Positions 6,705-12,602 of a stretch of DNA of 12,602 nt are shown one piece after another. The stretch is taken from the NCBI GenBank assembly GCA_937950605.1, contig CALFDA010000082.1:1-12602 (forward strand), in the 5' to 3' direction. The stretch is from an uncultured PS1 clade bacterium (GTDB taxonomy: Bacteria; Pseudomonadota; Gammaproteobacteria; PS1; Pseudothioglobaceae). A model generated the notes under the pieces. The model had not been told where the DNA came from. It saw only the letters and a program-made list of their open reading frames with translations, and did not search any database. Numbering within the stretch: the first letter of the stretch is position 1; each line of letters starts with the position of its first letter. The translations under genes were made by a program, and so were the position numbers.

Positions 6705-8186
6705 CTACAACATAATTTGCACTGGGTCTGCACATAATTCCCCAGCATTCCAAAGTTCAATAGGGTTCACTATTTCTTTAATTTTTAAATCTTTTTTACC
6801 CGCATTAGAAATTAACAAAATTCTATACATTTCTCCTTTCTTTGAGTTATATAATTTTCTTGCCCAACCCCACTGTGTACCAGATATTTGAAATAGTTGC
6901 GGTGCTTCGTCTATTTTGCTTTTAACTTCATAGTAGGCAATATCTTCATCATTATCTCTTATTACAAAATCGTAGCCCTTGCCAGTATTCCCGTTTTTAT
7001 TTAGCCAAACCACTTCGTTTTTTGGATACTTTTTCACCAAGTGTTTATTGGCAAAGCGTTCTCCCCAATCGCCTATCGCTTTACTATTTCTAGTTTTGTT
7101 TAAGTTCTCAATACTTTCTCTTTCTTGTTTAGCATTATTAACCGTATCATCAGTTTTAGCATTTTCTTTTATGTTTTGGTTAGATAAATCGTTTTGCGAG
7201 TAATCTGGAAAATCAGACTCATCAATACTTATGCTTGCTTCTTCTGGATTTACATCAGGACTCCAGTCATATTCATTGTTTTCGCTTGAATTATCACTTT
7301 GTGCTTTTTTCCATTTCTCAAATTCTTCAAACTTTTCTCCATCTACGGCTTTTAGTCCAGTTTCCTCTTCAAACTTTGTAACTATATCCAACTTAAGCCC
7401 AAGTGCTTTAACGAGTTTTTCACTATTATCATCTTCTTTGTCATAACCATCGTTCAAATCATCTAACTCTACTTCATCTATAGGTAAATCTATTAAATTA
7501 CCATCCTTGTCATATAGCCACTTACTTTTACGCAAAGCATACATGGCTTTTGATGTTTTCTCCATACCTTTGTTATATGGGTGCATTTGGTTTGTTTTTG
7601 TTGCTATATAACCTTTTAATTTGTTGGTATGCTTAAGCAATATTGACCATAAGAATATAGATTTTTCAATAGTGATATTTTCGAGAGAAAAACCTAACCC
7701 ATCGATGTCAAAATATGGATTAAACCCATTAACACTTCTTTCGTACCGACCATAATCATGAACTCCAATATCATTGATACCAGACATCTTCAAATTATCT
7801 CTAACCCCTAGGCTTTTTAAAAATTTACTTTTACTACTGTCTTCTGTTAATTGAATCCCTACTTTGAGAAAATAAATATTATCACTTAGATTTCCTTTAT
7901 ACCAAGTTAATAACTCATCCTCGCAAAAATACACATCATTTGGTTTTTGATAAGAGATTGCTTGGCTTTGATTTATGCACCGTATAAATTGTGATTGCTT
8001 CAGTAAATCCGCAACCTCTGGTTTTTGGTACTTATCACACTTCAACCAAATATCTAATACTCTCTTGAAGTCATCTATATATTCATTTTTTTCAATATAA
8101 CTACCTTGGTATTTAGGAATAATGAACTCTTTAATCTCTGCTATATTATCTGGTTCTTCAAGACCAAGATTCTTCAAGAACTCCAT
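6705..8186 (-). CDS. C-terminal half: NOV_C (DUF3883) nuclease-domain ORF
   Basis: The open frame runs from 8303, but its first codons overlap the upstream ORF in the wrong frame. The best independent start is the ATG at 8186 (MEFLKNLGLEEP, 493 aa). GAGG lies five bases before it, overlapping the TGA of the first ORF, so termination-reinitiation is possible. After a helical middle region and an acidic, Asn/Ser-rich linker comes a NOV_C domain in roughly the last 125 residues. It has GDWGERFANKHL, GKGYDFVI and YYEVKSK, giving the Glu, Asp and Glu-x-Lys set of a PD-(D/E)XK nuclease fold, then the family-typical SGTQWGWARKL and YRILLIS. The C-terminus ...IELWNAGELCADPVQIML appears complete. It is normally the second half of a single polypeptide with the upstream ORF. 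Confidence 0.7.
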   Translation of the reverse strand: MEFLKNLGLEEPDNIAEIKEFIIPKYQGSYIEKNEYIDDFKRVLDIWLKCDKYQKPEVADLLKQSQFIRCINQSQAISYQKPNDVYFCEDELLTWYKGNLSDNIYFLKVGIQLTEDSSKSKFLKSLGVRDNLKMSGINDIGVHDYGRYERSVNGFNPYFDIDGLGFSLENITIEKSIFLWSILLKHTNKLKGYIATKTNQMHPYNKGMEKTSKAMYALRKSKWLYDKDGNLIDLPIDEVELDDLNDGYDKEDDNSEKLVKALGLKLDIVTKFEEETGLKAVDGEKFEEFEKWKKAQSDNSSENNEYDWSPDVNPEEASISIDESDFPDYSQNDLSNQNIKENAKTDDTVNNAKQERESIENLNKTRNSKAIGDWGERFANKHLVKKYPKNEVVWLNKNGNTGKGYDFVIRDNDEDIAYYEVKSKIDEAPQLFQISGTQWGWARKLYNSKKGEMYRILLISNAGKKDLKIKEIVNPIELWNAGELCADPVQIML

Positions 8187-8193
8187 AGATTCC

Positions 8194-9729
8194 TCATTCT
8201 CTACAATAAGCTCTCTTAACAGTTTTGAACCTTGATTCTCCCTCATATGGCAGATATACCTGTAAATCACCAGAATCATTTTCTGGACAAATATGCGAGT
8301 CATCTTCTAATCGAATAATTGGACGTTTTCTTAGAACTCCTTCGTTCTGATATAGAGATTGACTTTTTGTTATACCTGAATAGAATTTTATAATCCATTT
8401 ATCATCTTTGGTTTTTATAAATTCCTCAGTTATTTCTGTACAGAATTTTTCCATAATAATTGCAGAAATACCCAATATCTTTATCAAATAACCCCATAAA
8501 TCTTTTGTTTTATTAGATGTAGATGTAATCTCCGTACTAAGCCAAGCTTCTCTTGCAAATAAATTATAACAATCTGAATTATCTAACAGGGTTGTTAGTT
8601 CTTTTTCTCTTGCTAATAAAGCGTTTTCTGCATTTATATATCCATTATCTGAAGTTGGTAATAGCGGATTGGTTGCTAGTGTGTCTTTAACTTTATGAAA
8701 TGCCGAACTATACAATGGATGTGTATTTTCAGAATCGATAGGTAGCAAAGTCAAAAAATCAACATCCAATAATCCATTGTTTTTAACTGACTCTATGCTC
8801 TCAGATATTAATATTGATAATTCATTTGTAATAATCTTATTTTGAGTATCACCAAAAGGAATTGTCTCTCGGTTAGGGGTGGTTTTATAAGGTGCATGAA
8901 TTAAAAACTTTAGCCCCGTTGTTTCGTTTGTAGGAAAGAAAACAAATAATTTTGAATCACGCACTGGAACAACGGTATCGGTATCGGTATCGGTATCTAG
9001 CAAAAAAGCAACTACTATGTTTAATTCTGTATTTAATTCTGTACCATCTATTTTAATGATTTTTTTAAATATCAAATAATCTCTTAGATTGTCTTGTTTA
9101 TTAACCTGCGAGATTAGTCTTGCTTTATCTTCATTTATTTCAGCTAGATAATGACCCTTGTCTGATTCTGTGCTCCACTGAACCTCTTGAATGTTCCTCA
9201 AGAATAATAATGACTCGGACTCCAACGCTCGCAATCGGCTAGATATTTGTTCGTAGCAATCTTCAGACGATATATCAGGGTGATCGAATGGGATAGATAT
9301 GACTGTCTCATGCGCTTTAATAGTTAGCGGTTTCACTGTTTTTGGAACAATAAAATCAGTAATTTTGAAGTGATAATCTCCAGAATAAATGCTTGGTGTT
9401 TTCGTTATTGCAAATACTGATTTAAATCCAGCTCCAAAAGTACCAATTGAGTTAACATCATCTTTTTTTGTTGATGATCCTACGGTAGTTATCGAATCAA
9501 TATCCTTAAAATCGAACTCTTCACCATTGTGCGTTACTTTAAGAGACTTAGAAGTTAAGTCAAACATAACTTCTGATGCCCCAGCATCATCTGCGTTTTG
9601 CAAAAGTTCATAGATAAAATGGCATGGGTCTGAATATAGTCCAGTTATTATTTCATGGGATTTATCATTATTATCACGACACGATTGAATATGATCACAT
9701 CTTTTCTTTGTTAAGTCTGATAAGTCCAT
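8194..9729 (-). CDS. N-terminal half: sacsin/NO VEIN-like GHKL ATPase ORF
   Basis: This 511-residue ORF starts at the ATG at 9729 (MDLSDLTKKRCDHIQ), chosen because GGAG lies six bases before it; the frame is open upstream to an ATG at 9774. It carries the GHKL/Hsp90-type ATP-binding signature of sacsin and NO VEIN proteins: ELLQNADDAGA (41-51), HNGEEF (67-72, in place of the usual DxGxxF), ITTVGSSTK, and GTFGAGFKSVF (96-106). ATP binding is therefore likely; no kinase domain is seen. Residues 245-252 are DTDTDTDT, encoded by four GATACC units, a possible length-variable tract. The frame ends early by frameshift (TVKRAYCRE-stop). It begins 52 bases from the right direct repeat, and no strong promoter is evident. 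Confidence 0.8.
   Translation of the reverse strand: MDLSDLTKKRCDHIQSCRDNNDKSHEIITGLYSDPCHFIYELLQNADDAGASEVMFDLTSKSLKVTHNGEEFDFKDIDSITTVGSSTKKDDVNSIGTFGAGFKSVFAITKTPSIYSGDYHFKITDFIVPKTVKPLTIKAHETVISIPFDHPDISSEDCYEQISSRLRALESESLLFLRNIQEVQWSTESDKGHYLAEINEDKARLISQVNKQDNLRDYLIFKKIIKIDGTELNTELNIVVAFLLDTDTDTDTVVPVRDSKLFVFFPTNETTGLKFLIHAPYKTTPNRETIPFGDTQNKIITNELSILISESIESVKNNGLLDVDFLTLLPIDSENTHPLYSSAFHKVKDTLATNPLLPTSDNGYINAENALLAREKELTTLLDNSDCYNLFAREAWLSTEITSTSNKTKDLWGYLIKILGISAIIMEKFCTEITEEFIKTKDDKWIIKFYSGITKSQSLYQNEGVLRKRPIIRLEDDSHICPENDSGDLQVYLPYEGESRFKTVKRAYCRE
8973..8997 (-). repeat. Hexanucleotide microsatellite (GATACC)x4
   Basis: Four perfect tandem copies of GGTATC (8974-8997 on the plus strand; GATACC on the coding strand) lie within the ATPase ORF and encode alternating Asp-Thr. 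Units of six bases keep the frame, so copy-number change would vary a loop length rather than switch the gene off. Confidence 0.9.
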
Positions 9730-9817
9730 ACCAGTCTCCATTTTATTACCTGATTCACATTTTAAACAATACAATATAAGATGGTTATCAAAAATAAACT
9801 AAACACGTGTTTCATTA

Positions 9818-9845
9818 CTTACAAATAACTAACCATGTTTATGAT
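9818..9845 (+). promoter_or_regulatory. Candidate promoter of the micropeptide ORF, right copy
   Basis: The same CTTACA (9818-9823), 16-base spacer and TATGAT (9840-9845) as in the left copy are preserved without change, again at the left edge of the near-identical core. The sequence just outside it differs clearly between the copies. Confidence 0.4.
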
Positions 9846-9864
9846 TTTGTATAAGGATATAACT

Positions 9865-9924
9865 ATGGATTATGTTTGGTTGGTGATTGCAGTTCTAATT
9901 TACAAGTTAATATTTCGCTATTAA
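9865..9924 (+). CDS. Putative 19-residue hydrophobic membrane peptide, right copy
   Basis: The ORF, ribosome binding site (AAGGA, seven bases upstream) and stop are identical to those in the left copy and encode MDYVWLVIAVLIYKLIFRY. It lies convergent to priA, 61 bases beyond the priA stop, so a priA read-through transcript would be antisense to it. If the island is an insertion, one of the two copies is the resident one, and this copy, which abuts priA, is a natural candidate. The identical coding sequence fits either recent duplication or gene conversion; it does not by itself prove translation. Confidence 0.4.
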   Translation: MDYVWLVIAVLIYKLIFRY

Positions 9925-9985
9925 AAAGCGTGTTGCAGAGTTAAACAAATAATTTTCTCGATTAAAGATTAGTTGTCATAATTAC

Positions 9986-11950
9986 TTACTCAACAGGGTC
10001 AATATCCAAATACCAACGCACCTTGTTTTTTAATGATAAAGAATCGGTGTGTTGATTTAGAGTAGCAAGCATTTGGTGTAGGGCTTTTCTGTCGGTAGAT
10101 TGTAGATATAGATGGAAGTAATAATGATTAGCCTTTTTTTCTATTATCGGTGTGACTGGACCCCAAATCTCCACCGAGTTGATGTTGATGTTTTTGAGTA
10201 AATTAGCGATTTCTTGCAGAAATTCTTTAGCATTGTGTTTGATTTTGGCATGTGCACAAATCAGTGCCTGATATGAAAATGGTGGCATTTTAGCTTGTGC
10301 ACGTTGTTTGAGCAGGGTGCTGGCGAATTGAGTATAGTGATTTGACAACACATAATTAAAAATCTGGTGTTCTGGATAACGTGTTTGAATGATAACTTCG
10401 CCTTGTTGATTATCTCTGCCCGCACGACCTGATACTTGAATTAGCAATTGCGCTAAATATTCAGTGCCACGAAAATTGCTAGATAACAATCCACCATCAA
10501 CATCTAAAACACCTACCATTGCTAGTTGCGAAAAATCATGTCCTTTTGCCAACATTTGTGTACCAACGATAATGCATGGTTTACCAGAATTAATTTGTGT
10601 CAAGTGATTAGCAAAGGCTTTTTTGCGTCTAGTGGTATCACGGTCAATACGAATAATTGGGGTATCAAAAAAATGTGAACTAAGCGTCTCTTCTAATCTT
10701 TGTGTTCCATAACCAAACACTTCGAGTGATTGCTGGGCGCAATTAGGGCAAGTTTGCTCGGGTATTTTTTCATGATTGCAATGATGACATTTTAGGCGGT
10801 TGGTAAAGCGGTGATAAATCATTAGCGAGTCGCAATAATCACACTCCGATTTCCAACCACATTGTGTACAAAAATAAACTGGTGCATAACCACGGCGATT
10901 GATAAACAGCATTACTTGCTTGCCATTGGACAGATGTTGTGTCATTTTGGCAATTAACATTGCCGAAAGCGCTGTGTTTGTTTCGGTGCGCATATCGATT
11001 AAATTGATTTTTGGTAATTGTGCCCCATTTGCACGCTTGGCAAGATTTAGGCGAGTAATTTTTTTATCTATCACCGCTTTTAACATTTCTAATGATGGTG
11101 TTGCTGTGCCTAAAACAATGGGAATATTAGCTTGCTTAGCACGTATAAAACACAAATCTCTAGCCGAATATCGGAAACCAGATTGTTGTTTAAAAGAGCT
11201 ATCATGCTCTTCGTCAATAATAATCAATCCTAAATTTGGCATGGGGGTAAAAATTGCGCTACGAGTGCCTAATACCACACCAGCAGTATTATTTTTTGCC
11301 ATAAGATAAGCATCGAGATTTTGTGTTGTGTTGCGTTGTGAATGCATACAGACAATGCATGTATCTAAGCGTGATTTAAAACGTGCAATCATTTGTGGGA
11401 TTAAGTTGATTTCAGGCACCAAAATCAGTATTTGCTTGCCTTGACAAAGCACGGTTTGTGCAAGTTGTAAGTAGACTTCAGTTTTGCCACTACCTGTTAC
11501 CCCGTGTAATAAAAATCCACGGTATTTGTCTAATGAAAATAATATTTCATCAATTGCTAATTTTTGCGCTTTGGTGATTGAGAAGTTGGGTTTTTCAATT
11601 TTACTTGCTAGCCCCACGACTTTTTTAATGATAGCATCTTTGCCAATACGCAGATTTTTTGGCAATGCGGTCGCAATAACTTCGCCAATTGGATGGTGAT
11701 AATATTTTGAAGACCAAAACAAAAAGTCCAAAATAGGTTTATCTAAAATAGGTGCTTCGTCTAATAATTTATCAATATGTTTAAGTTTTTCAAAGTTGCT
11801 TTTTTCTTTGTGTGAAAGCACAACGCCAACAACTTTTTTGCGTCCAAAAGGCACTTTCACGCGAGAACCCACCTCTATCTTATAATCAGATAAATAGTCA
11901 AAGGTTTTGTTTAGTGGCACTAAAATAGCGACTTCAAGTATTTGCGACAA
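9986..11950 (-). CDS. priA: Primosomal replication-restart helicase PriA
   Basis: PriA recognises stalled forks and D-loops, unwinds the lagging strand 3' to 5' and reloads DnaB. I start it at TTG 11950 (MSQILEVAILVPLNKTFDYL, 654 aa), where the PriA N-terminal domain begins. The frame is open to a TTG at 12013, but that start precedes the likely transcription start and adds residues unlike the family. Features are the N-terminal 3'-DNA-binding domain, Walker A GVTGSGKT (150-157), DEEH (246-249), LGTATPS, eight zinc-binding cysteines (361, 364, 370, 373, 388, 391, 401, 404), and the C-terminal VSGRAGRDNQQGEVIIQT motif VI region. E. coli PriA is 732 aa, so this is a compact form. It is divergent from ybeY. 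Confidence 0.96.
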   Translation of the reverse strand: MSQILEVAILVPLNKTFDYLSDYKIEVGSRVKVPFGRKKVVGVVLSHKEKSNFEKLKHIDKLLDEAPILDKPILDFLFWSSKYYHHPIGEVIATALPKNLRIGKDAIIKKVVGLASKIEKPNFSITKAQKLAIDEILFSLDKYRGFLLHGVTGSGKTEVYLQLAQTVLCQGKQILILVPEINLIPQMIARFKSRLDTCIVCMHSQRNTTQNLDAYLMAKNNTAGVVLGTRSAIFTPMPNLGLIIIDEEHDSSFKQQSGFRYSARDLCFIRAKQANIPIVLGTATPSLEMLKAVIDKKITRLNLAKRANGAQLPKINLIDMRTETNTALSAMLIAKMTQHLSNGKQVMLFINRRGYAPVYFCTQCGWKSECDYCDSLMIYHRFTNRLKCHHCNHEKIPEQTCPNCAQQSLEVFGYGTQRLEETLSSHFFDTPIIRIDRDTTRRKKAFANHLTQINSGKPCIIVGTQMLAKGHDFSQLAMVGVLDVDGGLLSSNFRGTEYLAQLLIQVSGRAGRDNQQGEVIIQTRYPEHQIFNYVLSNHYTQFASTLLKQRAQAKMPPFSYQALICAHAKIKHNAKEFLQEIANLLKNININSVEIWGPVTPIIEKKANHYYFHLYLQSTDRKALHQMLATLNQHTDSLSLKNKVRWYLDIDPVE

Positions 11951-11958
11951 GTATGTTG

Positions 11959-11988
11959 TTGTTATACTAAAATGGACAATTTTATACA
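11959..11988 (+). promoter_or_regulatory. Candidate promoter of ybeY, overlapping the priA promoter
   Basis: TTGTTA (11959-11964) and TATACA (11983-11988) lie 18 bases apart on the plus strand. Transcription would begin around 11995, just before the ybeY ATG at 11999, predicting a leaderless or nearly leaderless message. This agrees with the absence of a Shine-Dalgarno sequence. Its -10 shares bases with the -10 of the opposing priA promoter. Confidence 0.35.
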
Positions 11989-12009
11989 ATAAACATGTAT
12001 GGTTGTCAT
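11981..12009 (-). promoter_or_regulatory. Candidate sigma-70 promoter of priA, inside the start of ybeY
   Basis: On the minus strand ATGACA (12009-12004; 5 of 6 match to the -35 consensus) and TATAAA (11986-11981; 5 of 6 match to the -10) are exactly 17 bases apart. Transcription would begin near 11974, a leader of about 24 bases before TTG 11950. The -35 lies within the first codons of ybeY. Confidence 0.5.
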
Positions 12010-12475
12010 TCAAAACGTAGCCAAAGATTTATCGCTTAATACGCGACATCTTGCGGATATTTTGCAACAAGTTATTAGCGATTTAAAAGTTGGAGATAGC
12101 GAGTTGTTAGTTCGATTAGTTGATGAAAATGAAATCCGACAACTAAACAAAACTTATCGTGGCAAAGATAAAACAACTAACGTTTTATCTTTCCCATGCG
12201 ATATACCTAAAGAGGTTGGCGAATCTATTTTAGGCGATGTAGTGATTTGTGTTGCTGTAGTGAAATCTGAAGCCACATCAAAAAACAAAACCTTTAAAAA
12301 TCACCTACTACACATAGCAGTTCATGGCATTCTACACCTACTAGGCTTTGACCATATTGATGATAATGACGCTGTCAAAATGGAAGCTTTAGAAATTAAG
12401 ATTTTACAAAAATTGACTAAAAAATCAGATAAGTTATTATCCGTTTTATCCCCCAAAACCCACCCCCAACAATGA
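11999..12475 (+). CDS. ybeY: Endoribonuclease YbeY, 16S rRNA maturation
   Basis: YbeY is a zinc-dependent single-strand endoribonuclease needed for 16S rRNA 3'-end maturation and late 70S ribosome quality control. The 158 residues match the family length. They contain the conserved LNKTYRGKDKTTNVLSFP block (49-66, with R54), LGDVVIC (78-84), and the metal site HGILHLLGFDH, with H109, H113 and H119 as ligands. The C-terminal tail after residue 140 is Lys/Ser/Pro-rich and not conserved. There is no ribosome binding site before the ATG, consistent with a leaderless start. In many gammaproteobacteria ybeY lies between phoH-like ybeZ and corC; here it faces away from priA instead. Confidence 0.97.
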   Translation: MVVIQNVAKDLSLNTRHLADILQQVISDLKVGDSELLVRLVDENEIRQLNKTYRGKDKTTNVLSFPCDIPKEVGESILGDVVICVAVVKSEATSKNKTFKNHLLHIAVHGILHLLGFDHIDDNDAVKMEALEIKILQKLTKKSDKLLSVLSPKTHPQQ

Positions 12476-12602
12476 CATATTGTCATAATATATTCAAGTA
12501 TTGATTATTTTATCTTTTTGTTGATAATTCAAGGTATAAGTCAGTAAAAATCAACATTCTTATAACGCCTTTGATGAAAAAATGTCATAAATTAATGTTG
12601 TT
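12473..12602. other. Non-coding end of the window with inverted repeats
   Basis: No gene start can be supported after ybeY. A perfect inverted repeat TGACA-TAT-TGTCA (12473-12485) overlaps the ybeY stop codon and lacks a T-tract. A second inverted pair, CAACATT (12552-12558) and AATGTTG (12594-12600), is spaced by 35 bases. Both are AT-rich, and their role is unknown. Confidence 0.3.

Larger units (their letters stand above)
6705..9729 (-). pseudogene. NO VEIN/sacsin-like ATPase-nuclease gene broken by a frameshift
   Basis: The two ORFs described separately form one gene. The first ends ...ESRFKTVKR-AYCRE-stop, while the second frame continues ...ELIVENEESMEFLKNLGLEEP, and in this family such a segment follows directly on a TVKR-like motif. 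Restoring two bases in the run AAGAGAG (plus-strand 8211-8217), i.e. one more AG unit, gives VKRELIVENEES and a protein of about 1008 residues with an N-terminal GHKL ATPase domain and a C-terminal NOV_C (DUF3883) nuclease domain. Catalytic motifs of both are intact, so the break is recent, a phase-variable state, or a sequencing error. Such proteins are often annotated as sacsin N-terminal ATP-binding-like domain proteins. A defence role is only inferred. Confidence 0.8.
9782..9985 (+). repeat. Long direct repeat, right copy
   Basis: This is the second copy of the left repeat, 204 bp, ending exactly one base before the stop codon of priA. The core 9818-9959 differs from the left core at one base. 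The outer left segment, which lies in the upstream region of the ATPase gene, is more diverged, and the right end has GATT inserted after CTC. Spacing between equivalent points of the copies is 3597 bp. Confidence 0.9.

Noticed and set aside
10899..11309. Plus-strand ORF of 136 codons opposite priA
   Set aside because: It is fully antisense to the conserved PriA helicase domain, and its product looks like a reverse-frame shadow.
11951..12013. N-terminal extension of PriA to TTG 12013
   Set aside because: It would overlap ybeY and the likely promoter, and the added residues precede the normal PriA N-terminus.
1..12602. CRISPR array, tRNA or rRNA genes
   Set aside because: No regularly spaced short repeats and no cloverleaf or rRNA-like segments were seen on either strand by reading.

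Overview
The window looks like chromosome of an AT-rich gammaproteobacterium, most likely a sulfur-oxidising relative of the SUP05/Thioglobus group. This rests on low GC, gammaproteobacterial RnfA/QueA/PriA/YbeY sequences, and a DsrC-family protein next to an Rnf operon. The lineage is an inference; no rRNA or marker search could be run.

Layout, left to right. Positions 77-403 (minus) encode a DsrC/TusE-family protein with no cysteine at all, followed by a convincing terminator. Positions 637-5912 (minus) hold one long operon, rnfA-rnfB-rnfC-rnfD-rnfG-queA, with overlapping junctions from rnfB onward. It encodes most of the membrane Rnf (Rsx) ferredoxin:NAD+ oxidoreductase plus the tRNA queuosine enzyme QueA. 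rnfE is absent from its usual place after rnfG, where queA sits instead. Positions 9986-11950 (minus) encode the replication-restart helicase PriA. Positions 11999-12475 (plus) encode the rRNA-maturation endonuclease YbeY, divergent from priA, with promoter elements apparently packed into a 48-base gap and the first codons of ybeY.

Between rnfA and priA lies a 3.6-kb accessory island (about 6185-9985). It is bounded by two direct repeats of about 200 bp whose 142-bp core differs at one base. Inside are a heavily decayed fragment of an IS1380-type transposase and a large gene of about 1008 codons. That gene encodes a sacsin/NO VEIN-like GHKL ATPase at its N end and a NOV_C (DUF3883) PD-(D/E)XK-type nuclease domain at its C end. 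It is broken by a frameshift at an (AG)n tract, so it now reads as two ORFs; a strong Shine-Dalgarno and ATG just after the first stop could allow the second half to be made separately. A role in defence against foreign DNA is plausible from the architecture but not shown.

The repeats are not plain junk. Each core begins at a plausible -35 element and contains a -10, a good ribosome binding site and a 19-codon ORF for one hydrophobic, membrane-spanning-type peptide (MDYVWLVIAVLIYKLIFRY). The conserved core matches this small transcription unit almost exactly. This duplicated micro-gene, reminiscent in size and hydrophobicity of Ibs-like type I toxins, is the best candidate for something undescribed here.
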